52,290 nucleotides of DNA, taken from [Eubacterium] yurii (GTDB taxonomy: Bacteria; Bacillota; Clostridia; Peptostreptococcales; Filifactoraceae). Shown here piece by piece: positions 45,401 to 52,290 of the stretch. The first letter of the stretch is position 1. Every line of letters starts with the position of its first letter. The translations under genes were made by a program, and so were the position numbers. Location of the stretch: NCBI GenBank assembly GCA_900167215.1, contig FUZS01000020.1, forward strand, positions 1 through 52,290, given 5' to 3'. Under the pieces are notes generated by a model. That model did no database searches and was not told where the DNA came from. It was given only the letters and a program-made list of their open reading frames with translations.

Positions 45401-46120
45401 GGCGCTTCTCCTTAAAGCAAGTATCATTTTATAACCTTTATTAGTCTTATAAACTCTTGCAGGTGTCACAAGAGTACTATTCCACTCAAATTCACTTCCG
45501 TCAATCTTGCGTAACATAACAGGTATATTTAATATTGAAGTTATCTTGATATCTGGGTCTTTTTTTTGTAACTCCTTTTCAAGCTCTTTAACAGAAGTAT
45601 ACCTTCCTTCTTCATATTCAGTGACTGATATTTTGAATCGTCTAAAAGATTCTTTAAGACTTTCAAGATTATCCTTATATTGTTCCAAATCATTTTCAGC
45701 CGTACTTATCGCTGTTACAAGAGTATTTTTAGCACCCGGAAAAGTATCTTCATCATCTTTTAATGATTTTACTCTTTCAATCTCAGCTTTAAATTCCTTA
45801 TACACATCTTCTACAGGTGTCCGTACACCTGCAGTTTTGCTGAATTCTTCAATAGCTTTATTCAGCTCATCTACAGTAAGTTCCAGCTCCACATCTGTCT
45901 TACCTGCATTAAGATCCTCTTCAGCTTTTTTGATAGCTTTTTGAAGTTTCTCATAGGATTGGTCAGTATTGCTTCCCTGCTCGATTTTCTTAGCTCTTTC
46001 TATATACTCTCTCTTGCTTGTAAACTCATCTTCAGCAAAAGAAATAGGCGTTACGCAGCTTAATCCGACTGCAAATGCCATGAATAAAGACAGAGCATTT
46101 TTAAATTTTTTCGCTCTCAT
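42434..46120 (-). CDS. S-layer-anchored surface protein with NEAT and FIVAR domains, paralogue of 35012
   Basis: 1228 aa. Signal peptide 1-29; FIVAR repeat about 36-95; NEAT domain about 191-332; a run of helical FIVAR repeats about 340-610; second NEAT domain about 615-740; three 81-residue Ig-like repeats (752-832, 833-913, 914-990); Ser/Gly linker with seven Arg-Asp dipeptides (about 1005-1040); three SLH domains 1047-1228. It should be bound to the wall through SLH and reach outward on the helical repeats. The SLH part is almost identical in DNA to the paralogue (compare 42460-42690 with 35040-35270), pointing to recent duplication or gene conversion. RBS AAAGGAGG precedes ATG by about 12 nt. 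Promoter at 46485. Confidence 0.93.
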   Translation of the reverse strand: MRAKKFKNALSLFMAFAVGLSCVTPISFAEDEFTSKREYIERAKKIEQGSNTDQSYEKLQKAIKKAEEDLNAGKTDVELELTVDELNKAIEEFSKTAGVRTPVEDVYKEFKAEIERVKSLKDDEDTFPGAKNTLVTAISTAENDLEQYKDNLESLKESFRRFKISVTEYEEGRYTSVKELEKELQKKDPDIKITSILNIPVMLRKIDGSEFEWNSTLVTPARVYKTNKGYKMILALRRSANPSRIGFLARIYLMQGGNFIQATPISVYSIIDDFNHPTEGLDDSLRGVKYPKEVVIDVEKDAETLPIKVYGSSSKWIGKSEEVTIIKFDWGKSKVEKVVTTELEDLIKEAKKIEKGKKTKSAFNELQGAIKTAENGLANIKTEEELNNAITALKDVIEKFKKSADIDTENLKKTIENAKNSLNADKIDEAKKELSDAIKVAEKVLTDFESQDDVNKAEKALKEAIEKFEKSVKRSDKQKFESKIAEAKNKLSNSKKVKEANDELKKAIDDAKKFLDEIVTKTNDELGVAISKIEKAIEDFEKKVKEEDRRKLVRLIAKARNIVQNKNKYQTDGMEELKKAIEEADKVNNNNDFLQGDYDRAIKALEEALGKIKEIETEKTYTVKAKLQAVGVSSPPMLDTAMNDVVKVIEKGSKARYELQFKSVKDGAKTVKVTEISAIENGNKQKADKFNNSSSEYNETFVISRNSTNEAKIPLEILTDDKDANGGNPQKFNLVFDWSTKNENPQNPQGNKVKLTLVGENITSNPSAEEIEKNTNVTVTVTPESNMKVKSFTVNGVERKSDLVNNVFNFRIEENTTIRVEYEEKNPKPAEEKVKLTLVGENISSNPIAGQIKKGEDVIVTVAPATNKEVSLFTVNAADKKSDLVNNQYKFKIDVDTTIKVEYKDKPQNPAEQKVKLTLVGENISSNPIAGQIKKGEDVIVTVAPATNKEVSLFTVNGTDKKSDLINNQYKFKIEVDTEIKVEYKDKQTSSGGSSGSGSGGSSSSSRDRDRDRDRDRDRSSSRDSDRKSSDTITINEEEVAKSAPNINFIDVKNNHWAIDYIRFVVQRGIMVGVDKDRFDPNGKLSRAMLISMLARISKEKVEDAKQVEGIPQNQWYSKDMNWAVNAKIVQKNMDGKYDPTQALTRSEMATIIGRYLEYKAIKLEESKKEISFKDMNNMSEETMKYVNILAKYEIVVGDKTGKFNPDASLTRAETAVVMAKLVKAISK
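43063..43112 (+). repeat. Hexanucleotide tract encoding Arg-Asp repeats
   Basis: Plus-strand CTGTCT/CTATCT units repeat about seven times inside the linker of the second SLH protein, encoding alternating Arg and Asp. The six-base unit preserves frame when copies are gained or lost, so linker length could vary between cells without loss of the SLH anchor. Confidence 0.8.
43160..43867 (-). repeat. Three tandem 243-bp coding repeats (81-residue Ig-like modules)
   Basis: Copies start at 43867, 43624 and 43381 on the minus strand, exactly 243 bp apart; the last is truncated after about 220 bp. The second and third copies are almost identical at DNA level over more than 100 bp, while the first is clearly diverged, so the latest duplication is recent. 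One counterpart exists in the paralogue (residues 1662-1735). Confidence 0.9.
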
Positions 46121-46484
46121 AAAAATTCCTACCTCCTTTTTTACTTTTAGGTATTAAAGATAAGAATCAGATGAAATTTTCTAAAAGATTTATTTGCAAA
46201 ACATCCGCAATCACAATAAAATATAAAAATTATTTCATTATAAAATTATTATAAGAATTTAAATAATTATCTGATATTTGCCGATATATAATTAAACGCA
46301 AAAATACGACAATTTATAAAAAATTGCACGACCTTTTAAACAATATCTATCAATAGGAGTCTTTCCCAAAAGGATATTGCTTATAAAATATTAAAAAATT
46401 TACAATTTTGATCTTTAAGGTAGTCTTTTAAAATATTATGTACTGACTTTTATCTCATACCTCAATTAATTTTTATACATAAAT

Positions 46485-46513
46485 ATTATATATATAAAAA
46501 TAATTTAAGTCAA
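46485..46513 (-). promoter_or_regulatory. Promoter of the second SLH surface-protein gene
   Basis: Minus strand: TTGACT (46508-46513), 17 nt, TATAAT (46485-46490). The surrounding 46425-46520 is homologous to 41575-41680, the promoter region of the paralogue. The leader is about 360 nt. The 46121-46480 stretch has no gene. Confidence 0.78.
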
Positions 46514-46772
46514 TACAATATTGAATTCTTTTTTACAATTCACATAATTTAAAAAATAAATATTTGAATTATATGAATAAGAAATTTATTTATTTACTTG
46601 TTACTTAAGAATATTATTCAAAATATTTTTATATAAAATTCAATATTGTGCATACTATCCTATTATATAATATATTAAATATTTTATTTGCTTATTTTCC
46701 ATTATTGCTTTATTTTTTTCTTATTTCTCATTTTTTTTACAGTTTTTTTTAATAAAGTTTAATCGTATATTG

Positions 46773-46823
46773 GAATTACTGTAGGTTTGAATGTAAGATA
46801 AGATACCAAACCCACAGTAATTC
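46773..46823 (-). terminator. Strong hairpin downstream of the glycosidase operon, related to sequence at the SLH gene end
   Basis: GAATTACTGTAGGTTTG (46773-46789) pairs over 17 bp with CAAACCCACAGTAATTC (46807-46823), with a single G-U pair on the minus-strand RNA and a 17-nt loop. No long T-run follows, so it may terminate, block exonucleases or bind protein. A decayed copy of its right half and loop lies at 42390-42430, where it runs into the SLH stop codon. Confidence 0.6.
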
Positions 46824-46892
46824 TTATGCTATTTTGAATTTACGCTTTTAAACTTTCTAATTACCGGCTTTGTTTATAATATAAGAGTGAAG

Positions 46893-47351
46893 TTAGGGCA
46901 AAGTTATAATTTGCTCCTTTATTTCCAAGTCACCCTCCAGAGCTGTACTATGCTTTTTTAAAACAGCTCTTATATATATTGCTACAGCTGATATTATAAG
47001 CATAGCTCCTACTACAAGATATACATTTACCAAGCTGTTTGTCGTGCCGTATATCTCAAGCACTCCTTGAAATATACTTCCTACAGTAAGTGTAGCTATA
47101 CCGCAGTTATACAACCTAACAAGTGATTCTCCCGGCATTGAGTTTGTGGCAAATCTCTTGATAGTGTAAAATACCACCGTTCCTCCTAAAAACGGTATTA
47201 AAAAAGCAAATATCATAAAGGCTGAATATACCTCATGTGAGAAATATTCGTATATTGCTGCAAAGACAATGCAAAAGGCTGAGATTCCCAAGTATATTTT
47301 TGAAATCTTGTCTAATTTTTTGTCTGATTTTTTAGTTAGCAATGTAAACAA
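46893..47351 (-). CDS. Four-helix membrane protein, function unknown
   Basis: 152 aa with four membrane helices (about 20-38, 43-63, 85-103, 108-128) and a charged C-terminus. The start codon is TTG at 47351, 20 nt inside the end of the upstream glycosidase gene, preceded by GGAG at 11 nt; the overlap shows coupling. I recognise no family. As the third gene of the operon it may support the glycosyltransferase or the glycosidase at the membrane. Confidence 0.65.
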   Translation of the reverse strand: MFTLLTKKSDKKLDKISKIYLGISAFCIVFAAIYEYFSHEVYSAFMIFAFLIPFLGGTVVFYTIKRFATNSMPGESLVRLYNCGIATLTVGSIFQGVLEIYGTTNSLVNVYLVVGAMLIISAVAIYIRAVLKKHSTALEGDLEIKEQIITLP

Positions 47352-48372
47352 TGTCGCTCACACTCCTTTCTTTTATATTGTTTCCATTTGTTGTAGGCTT
47401 ATTAACTATATTACCGTTGAAATACATTGTAGACGAGCCTCCTCCGTCAAGGTTGTACACTGTCTTTGCTCCAAGTGACTGAGCAAACTGAGCAAGTTCA
47501 TATAGCGAAAGCCCTCTACTCTCATCAGTTCTACCGTCTGCAACTATAAATACATAGTGTAATTTATCGATTATAGCAATTGCAGTTCTTGGATTGCTTG
47601 CCTTTGCTCTGCCAACTTCATCTTGTGTACTTACGCTTATCTCACCGTTTTGTACCAGTGCAGGTCCAAATGAAAGTAGATTGACTACACCTTTTTGTAT
47701 CAGTTCTTCTGCTGTAATCTCATCTTCTCTTATTATCTCAAAGCTTCCGTCGGAGTATATCGCCAAGTCTTCCTGATTTTCCTTTGCAGTATCACGATAA
47801 AGCACTCCGTTTTTTATCACATAACCTCTTTCCTGAGCGCCGTAGTAGTCTCCATTTACTGCAAGTATGGCTGAGTTTTCTTCGGCAGTTTCCGAAGTCT
47901 TTGCTGTTACGTTTCTTCCGTAGAGATTTTGTGCAAGTGCCGTCTTAAGATAGTCAGCTGATGAGAGCTTTACATCTGCTACGTATACTACAGTATCATT
48001 GTAGTTTTGCGTACTTAGATTTATCTTGATATTGTCATCTTCATAAGCTGTATCTGTACTTGTCTTTACAGTATTAGTCGCTGAATTTTGAGAGTTTTCA
48101 GTATTTTCTGAAGTTTGAGCATTCTCTTGACTTTCAACTTCTTGGTTATTTTCTGAAGCTTGGGTATTATCTGTACTTTCAGTAGCTTCATTGCCTTGAT
48201 TTGCTGATTGCTCTTGACTTGTCTCGTCAGTAGTAATGAGTTTTTCGCTTATCTTGGTCTGAGCCGACGAATATACTTTTTCTATGACAAAGGTGTCAAG
48301 TGCAATATATACAGTAAAGGCTATTAGGAAGATAACGTAGCTTATTACCCACATGCTTTTTTTATTTTTCAT
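47332..48372 (-). CDS. Membrane-anchored phosphodiester glycosidase (NAGPA/DUF2233)
   Basis: 346 aa. An N-terminal signal anchor (about 7-25) is followed by a Gln/Glu/Asn/Ser-rich linker (about 45-105) and the catalytic domain (about 110-346). Landmarks: AVNGDYYGAQERGYVIKNG (near 170), ASNPRTAIAIIDKLHYVFIVADGR (near 260), TVYNLDGGGSSTMYFNG near the C-terminus. The DGGGSS element is the family hallmark. It should cleave sugar-phosphate diesters outside the cell, as does the secreted relative at 30006. Start is directly after the stop of the glycosyltransferase gene, so the pair is translated together: one protein makes a lipid-linked sugar, the other may edit a glycan phosphodiester. Confidence 0.88.
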   Translation of the reverse strand: MKNKKSMWVISYVIFLIAFTVYIALDTFVIEKVYSSAQTKISEKLITTDETSQEQSANQGNEATESTDNTQASENNQEVESQENAQTSENTENSQNSATNTVKTSTDTAYEDDNIKINLSTQNYNDTVVYVADVKLSSADYLKTALAQNLYGRNVTAKTSETAEENSAILAVNGDYYGAQERGYVIKNGVLYRDTAKENQEDLAIYSDGSFEIIREDEITAEELIQKGVVNLLSFGPALVQNGEISVSTQDEVGRAKASNPRTAIAIIDKLHYVFIVADGRTDESRGLSLYELAQFAQSLGAKTVYNLDGGGSSTMYFNGNIVNKPTTNGNNIKERSVSDIVYIAN

Positions 48373-49431
48373 CTATATCAACTCCTTTTGTGTATTTAGA
48401 TTTTTTTTAAATATCATCATTTTTTGTATAGCCATGCTTAGTGCAAATAGCGAAAGTTCAGTAATTATTTTTGCAACTGACTTGTCTATATTTACATATT
48501 CAACTAAAAAACCGAGCATTGCTGTATTGATTGTCAGTATAAACATACAAAGCAATATATATTTTATTGCTGCTTGGAATACATAACCATTGCTCTTAAA
48601 TACATATTTTCTATTTAGTGTAAAATTTGCTACTGCACTGATAATCCTTGCTGATATATTGGAAAGTCTTAGGCTGTTTAAACTCCCAAGTCCACTGGTA
48701 GTAGAAAGGAAGATAAGATACAAACTGAAATCCAAGCAAAAACATATCAATGAAGAAGCGGAAAACTTCAAAATCTCCTTGTAAATTCTAAACGAATCCT
48801 TTAATGTGTTAAAATGCGAAGATGAATTATTATCTATATAAATAGTTTCTATATCTTCTTCCATTATTTGAATTCCATTTTTTTGGCATTCCATCAATGC
48901 GTTCATTTCGTATTCATACCTTTGACCTTTGACTCCAAGCATAAAATCTATAAGGCTGTTGTCAAATGCCCTAAGTCCACTTTGGGTGTCATATACTCTT
49001 ATACCTGTTGCCAGTCTATATACCACTCTTGTACAAGCATTTCCAAACTTACTCCTTAAAGGAACCTCTTTGCTAAAATTTCTCTTGCCTATTATGAGTT
49101 TTTCAGGATTTTGCAATAGCTTTTTGCATAGCTTCATTGCATCTTGTACAGTGTGCTGTCCGTCTGAATCCATGGTAACAATCACATATTTCCCTTTATA
49201 ATTTTCTATTATATACTCATATCCTGTTTTAAGTGCTGCTCCCTTGCCCATGTTTTTTTCATGACTTAAGACTGTAGCGTAGTTTTTTGCCTCGTCAAAA
49301 ATCTCCTGATACTTCCATCCGCTGCCGTCATCTATGACGATAGCATCAAAGGGGGTATTTTCCAATTCTTTTAATAGAGTGATTAATCTGTCATCCGGTT
49401 CGTATGCCGGAATCAATGCTATCATCTTCAT
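48373..49431 (-). CDS. Fusion of GT2 glycosyltransferase and GtrA-like membrane domain
   Basis: 352 aa. Residues 1-215 form a GT2 domain of the dolichol/undecaprenyl-phosphate sugar synthase type: IPAYEPDDRL, VIDDGSG, KNMGKGAALKTGYEY, DSDGQH (metal-binding DxD) and VYDTQSGLRAF. Residues 225-340 contain four membrane helices of the GtrA family, with NFTLNRKYVFK. Such fusions make a polyprenyl-phosphate sugar and help flip it for extracellular glycosylation. It is the first gene of a three-gene operon. AGGAGG precedes ATG. Confidence 0.92.
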   Translation of the reverse strand: MKMIALIPAYEPDDRLITLLKELENTPFDAIVIDDGSGWKYQEIFDEAKNYATVLSHEKNMGKGAALKTGYEYIIENYKGKYVIVTMDSDGQHTVQDAMKLCKKLLQNPEKLIIGKRNFSKEVPLRSKFGNACTRVVYRLATGIRVYDTQSGLRAFDNSLIDFMLGVKGQRYEYEMNALMECQKNGIQIMEEDIETIYIDNNSSSHFNTLKDSFRIYKEILKFSASSLICFCLDFSLYLIFLSTTSGLGSLNSLRLSNISARIISAVANFTLNRKYVFKSNGYVFQAAIKYILLCMFILTINTAMLGFLVEYVNIDKSVAKIITELSLFALSMAIQKMMIFKKNLNTQKELI

Positions 49432-49560
49432 AATATCCCTCCTGTTATAAATTTTTATAAGAAGCTATATTTTGATATTAAAATCCATATAATAATTTAA
49501 CTTTCATCATCAAAATTAATTAGCTGAACAAATATAATAAAATGATGGATAATAGAATAA

Positions 49561-49601
49561 TCGAAAATAAAAATAAAGTAATCTCGTGAACTTATTTTCG
49601 A
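49561..49601 (-). repeat. Inverted repeat upstream of the GT2-GtrA operon
   Basis: TCGAAAATAA (49561-49570) and TTATTTTCGA (49592-49601) are perfect 10-bp arms around a 21-nt loop. It sits about 130 bp ahead of the operon start codon, with no T-run after it, so it may be an operator or a weak structural element. Most of the 49432-49796 gap is otherwise plain AT-rich DNA. Confidence 0.45.
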
Positions 49602-49650
49602 TTTTCTAAATTTTAATATCCCAACTTAAAATCCGATTAAAATAGAAAAT

Positions 49651-49685
49651 AAAAAAAGATCTTTACAACTTAGTGTAAAAATCTT
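49651..49685 (-). terminator. Terminator of the GlsB-like gene
   Basis: AAGAT, TTTACA and their complements form an 11-bp stem with one mismatch (49656-49685) around a short loop, followed on the minus strand by a run of seven T. It is about 110 nt past the GlsB-like stop codon. Confidence 0.8.
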
Positions 49686-49796
49686 CTTACTTTCATATTG
49701 TTATTCTTTTGTTTTATAAATAAAATCAATAATCTTATGTCAACAAACTATAGCTATCACACCTAATATCAATTAATTGGCATAATTATAATCTTT

Positions 49797-50048
49797 TTAT
49801 TTATTCTCTGAAAAATACCACATCAAAGCTATCAGCACAACAGCACCTACTACAGATGGAATTAAAGCAAAGTCTGAGAGCTCCGATCTCCACAAGCCGA
49901 ACGCAGAGTATCCTGCACATGAACCTACAAGTCCTGCAAATACATTGGCAAGAAGCCCCATACTTTCACCTCTTTTAGTAAAAAAGCCTGCAATACAACC
50001 GACAATACTCCCTACAACCAAAGCTAAAATAAATCCCACTTGAAACAC
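49797..50048 (-). CDS. GlsB/YeaQ/YmgE family small membrane protein
   Basis: 83 aa with three membrane helices (about 5-22, 32-50, 61-78). The Gly-rich pattern GSIVGCIAGFFTKRG, then GLLANVFAGLVGSCAG, and the C-terminal helix match the transglycosylase-associated (GlsB) family. Known members are stress-inducible and of unclear function; the name is historical, and there is no catalytic site. Single gene with a terminator downstream and a 506-bp gap upstream. Confidence 0.85.
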   Translation of the reverse strand: MFQVGFILALVVGSIVGCIAGFFTKRGESMGLLANVFAGLVGSCAGYSAFGLWRSELSDFALIPSVVGAVVLIALMWYFSENK

Positions 50049-50486
50049 CGCCCTTAAAGCAACACCATACCAAAAAAAAGTAATTTATAGTAATTATAGT
50101 AAAGCATCAAATTCTCTTCATCCAAATATAAATACTGTATTTTTGTAAACAAAAACAATCAGCCTAATGCTATCTAAATGAATATATTATAAGCTTTACT
50201 ATTAGGACAACAGATTAATCTTGCACCAACATACCTTTCCAAATTAAAGTATGAGACAAATCTTTATAGGATATGTATAAATTTGAACAACTTTTATCAA
50301 AAAAGATGTCATATAATATGTTGTATGATTTTATATAAGGGCATTTGAAAAATACAAAGCATTATCGTATCAGAATTTTAAATTATTTAATTTATCTTTT
50401 ACTATAGTATATCACTTAAAAAATAATATTGTCAATATACTTACGATTATATATTAAAAAGTTTTTACAGACAATAGTATTGATAT
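50049..50486. other. Intergenic region with no recognised gene
   Basis: About 440 bp of AT-rich DNA between the GlsB-like gene and the alcohol dehydrogenase terminator. No reading frame with a credible ribosome binding site, no stable stem-loop and no TACTAA repeat was seen. It presumably holds the GlsB promoter. Confidence 0.6.
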
Positions 50487-50530
50487 AGAAAAACGGTTAT
50501 AAGTGCATAATATAGTACCCATAACCGTCT
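50487..50530 (-). terminator. Terminator of the iron alcohol dehydrogenase gene
   Basis: ACGGTTAT (50493-50500) pairs with ATAACCGT (50521-50528) around a 20-nt loop, with a T-run at the 3' end on the minus strand. It is about 25 nt past the stop codon at 50555. Confidence 0.85.
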
Positions 50531-50554
50531 TTATTATATTTATTTATTTCTTGA

Positions 50555-51709
50555 TTATTCTGTTATATCTTTTCCTTCAAAAGCGTGAACATATATCATC
50601 TTTACTATTTCAGGGTTTGACTGTCTTGGGTTTGTCAATGTGCAAGGATCTTCATAGGCGTTCTTACTCATCCTATCAAGGACTTCTTTGAACTTAGCTT
50701 CACTTATTTCCACTTCATCCACATCCTTAAGATTTAGCGGTATGTTAAGTTTCTTATTAAGTTGCTTTATAGCCTCAGGGAAGTTTTTAACTCCCAATTC
50801 TTTTTCAATCCATGCCACCTTTTCAGTAGCCTTTGAATTGAATTGTACTATATATGGAAGTAGTATTGCATTTGCAAGACCGTGAGTAATGCCGAATTCT
50901 CCACCTATCTTATGTGCAAGTGAGTGAATCAATCCAAGTGAGGCGCAAGTAAATGCCATACCTGCCATAGTAGAAGCATTGTGCATTTTTTCTCTTGCAA
51001 GCATATTGTCAGGTTCATTATATGCTACAGGTAACCATTCAAATACCAACTTAACTGCATGGATTGCAAGTGCGTCAGTATAATCATTTGCTGCTGTAGA
51101 CACTATAGCTTCTGTTGCATGAGCCAATACGTCCATTCCTGTATTTGCAGTTATATGCTTAGGCATCTTTGACGGTAGCAATGGATCAACTATTGCTATA
51201 TCAGGTACGAAATACTCAGATACAAGCGGATATTTTATATGATTGTCAGTGTCGGTAATAACTGTAAAAGCTGTTATTTCAGACGCAGTACCGCTTGTAG
51301 ACGGTATACAGATTAATTTTGCTTTTTTTCTAAGCTCAGGACATGTGCCAGGTGTCAATATATCCTCGAATTTAAGCTCAGGATATTCATAAAATGCCCA
51401 CATTACCTTTGCTGCATCAAGAGATGAACCACCACCAAGTGCCACTATCCAGTCAGGTTCAAATTTGAGCATTGCTTCAGCACCTTTTTTTACCGTATTT
51501 ACAGATGGATTCGGCTCCACTCCGTCAAATACTTCAGCTGTTATACCGGCTTTTTTAAGCTCTTCTATAGCCTTATCGATAAAACCGTTCTTTTTCATTG
51601 AGCTTCCGCCTGTAACTATCATAGCCTTTTTGCCCTTTAATTCAGATAGTTTTGAAAAAGCTCCTTCCCCAAAAACTATGTTGTGTGGAATCATAAAACT
51701 TCCTGCCAT
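50555..51709 (-). CDS. Iron-containing alcohol dehydrogenase (group III)
   Basis: 384 aa. The N-terminal nucleotide-binding domain has VALGGGSSLDAAK (GGGSSLD 92-98), the family NAD(P) motif. The catalytic domain has D193 and H197 (MDVLAHATE), H262 or H266 (IHSLAHKIGG) and H276 (THGLAN), which bind the iron. The product is a cytoplasmic aldehyde/alcohol oxidoreductase, most likely reducing aldehydes to alcohol in fermentation; substrate preference is not readable. Start supported by AAAGGAG. In Clostridia such genes are often controlled by Rex, present in the window, but no Rex box was found upstream. Confidence 0.95.
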   Translation of the reverse strand: MAGSFMIPHNIVFGEGAFSKLSELKGKKAMIVTGGSSMKKNGFIDKAIEELKKAGITAEVFDGVEPNPSVNTVKKGAEAMLKFEPDWIVALGGGSSLDAAKVMWAFYEYPELKFEDILTPGTCPELRKKAKLICIPSTSGTASEITAFTVITDTDNHIKYPLVSEYFVPDIAIVDPLLPSKMPKHITANTGMDVLAHATEAIVSTAANDYTDALAIHAVKLVFEWLPVAYNEPDNMLAREKMHNASTMAGMAFTCASLGLIHSLAHKIGGEFGITHGLANAILLPYIVQFNSKATEKVAWIEKELGVKNFPEAIKQLNKKLNIPLNLKDVDEVEISEAKFKEVLDRMSKNAYEDPCTLTNPRQSNPEIVKMIYVHAFEGKDITE

Positions 51710-51773
51710 TGTAACACACTCCTTTTTTTTAATAATAGTTAAATAATTAGCAATTTAGCCTAAAAAAATTATC

Positions 51774-51788
51774 TTGCACTTAATGCAA
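51774..51788. promoter_or_regulatory. Palindrome upstream of the alcohol dehydrogenase gene
   Basis: TTGCACTTAATGCAA has 5-bp perfect inverted arms around a 5-bp centre, about 65 bp ahead of the start codon. The shape suggests an operator for a dimeric regulator. It does not match the Rex consensus TTGTTAANNNNTTAACAA. The remaining gap to the intron (51789-52017) has no gene. Confidence 0.35.
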
Positions 51789-52017
51789 TTTATAATTTTT
51801 TATCAACATATAAATTATACTACAAAATCCACTTTTTTTCAAGTGATGTTTGAAATACCATAATGCCCATGATTTATCAATACTTTCTATCTTTTTCCAA
51901 TATATTTTTTTACTTAATAATGGTATTTCTATTTCAATTATTTAAAATATTTTAGTGATAAAACTTTTTAAATATTGATAATCTATCTGTTTTTCTACCT
52001 ATATAGGGAAAAATGTA

Positions 52018-52290
52018 ATCGAGTAGGAGGCTACCCATTATTTGAGTAGCCGACCTCTCACACCACCGTACGTACGGTTCTCGTATACGGCGGTTCAATA
52101 GTTCAAGTGAAGTCTCTCGTATCTTAAAGATATGTCATCATATCCTTGGGATACGAGATATTCATTTGTTAGGGTTGTTGATAGTATAAAACTTCCTGCC
52201 ACTCTCCAATAACCAAGCCTTGAGTTTGCCCATTCCCACGCCTTTTGTTTAGTTTTACACAAGCGTTTTAGGTTCTCGAATCTCGCAGAT
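52018..52290 (-). mobile_element. Group II intron, 3' end (runs off the right edge)
   Basis: On the minus strand the last part of the maturase gene is followed by a domain V-like hairpin (52061-52096: ACCGCCGTA pairs with TACGGTGGT) and domain VI (about 52018-52060), in which GGCTAC pairs with GTAGCC and CCTACTCGAT closes the intron. The characteristic GTGTGAGAGGTCGG linker lies between them. The intron boundary is set at CTCGAT (52018). The 5' part and 5' exon are outside the window. Confidence 0.88.
52095..52290 (-). CDS. ltrA: Group II intron reverse transcriptase/maturase, C-terminal fragment
   Basis: 64 residues plus stop are visible; the rest lies beyond the edge. The fragment reads NLKRLCKTKQKAWEWANSRL, then GYWRVAGSFILSTTLTNEYL and QGYDDISLRY. 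The block W-A-N-S/T-R-x-G-Y-W-R and S/T-x-x-L-T-N-E-x-L is diagnostic of the C-terminus of group II intron-encoded proteins. The whole protein would splice the intron (maturase) and copy it into new sites. The fragment ends just before domain V, as usual. Confidence 0.9.
   Translation of the reverse strand, partial: SARFENLKRLCKTKQKAWEWANSRLGYWRVAGSFILSTTLTNEYLVSQGYDDISLRYERLHLNY

Noticed and set aside
46256-46285. Sigma-D-like promoter (TAAA, 16 nt, GCCGATAT) on the plus strand
   Set aside because: It points away from any plus-strand gene; probably chance in AT-rich DNA.
51710-51850. Rex box upstream of the iron alcohol dehydrogenase
   Set aside because: Only a different palindrome (51774-51788) was found; no TTGTTAA/TTAACAA pair.

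Overview
The window is very AT-rich and reads as chromosomal DNA of a low-GC, Gram-positive, anaerobic Clostridia-type bacterium. The evidence is a Firmicutes-like 16S 5' end, SLH surface proteins carrying clostridial NEAT and FIVAR modules, Rex, CbiK, an iron alcohol dehydrogenase and strong GGAGG-type ribosome binding sites. The partial 16S looks compatible with the Peptostreptococcaceae and relatives, but I cannot name a genus or species without a database.

Layout. The left edge (1-257) is the 5' end of a 16S rRNA gene on the minus strand, with a textbook promoter at 419-447. 1159-2163 is a membrane-anchored polysaccharide deacetylase. 2380-5883 holds three 21-bp iterons in front of an Abi_2/HEPN gene, then an isolated type IV pilus ATPase/platform pair. 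6259-10291 is a metal and transport block: split chromate transporter, HMA chaperone, zinc/manganese-type ABC ATPase and permease, then a PHP phosphatase. 10520-16729 has a chemoreceptor, a LapA-like protein with a long charged tail, and an LTA-synthase-family enzyme. 16768-22710 (minus) is a MATE exporter and a four-gene ABC-2 export locus, interrupted by a leader with its own promoter and a 21-codon reading frame. 22891-28732 (minus) carries a diguanylate cyclase, metallophosphoesterase, Rex, PepF, CbiK and a small membrane protein. 28977-33698 (plus) carries a DUF2179 protein, Ogt, a secreted phosphodiester glycosidase and a second M3 peptidase. 33814-34864 is a VanZ-like gene bracketed by the ends of a dispersed repeat. 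35012-46120 (minus) holds two giant paralogous SLH/NEAT/FIVAR surface proteins with paralogous promoters and long leaders. 46893-49431 (minus) is a GT2-GtrA / phosphodiester glycosidase / membrane-protein operon. A GlsB-like protein and an iron alcohol dehydrogenase follow. The right edge (52018-52290) is the 3' end of a group II intron with the C-terminus of its reverse transcriptase/maturase.

How the genes fit together. Much of the window concerns the cell envelope: peptidoglycan or glycan deacetylation, polyglycerol-phosphate-type polymer synthesis, two phosphodiester glycosidases, a lipid-linked glycosyltransferase and two S-layer-anchored proteins. Redox metabolism is represented by Rex and the iron alcohol dehydrogenase, but no convincing Rex box was seen between them. 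The least ordinary items are a dispersed repeat family with TACTAA ends (one copy set flanks vanZ), the ABC-2 locus with its internal leader ORF, the paralogous SLH/NEAT pair with shared regulatory DNA, and the iteron-fronted HEPN gene.
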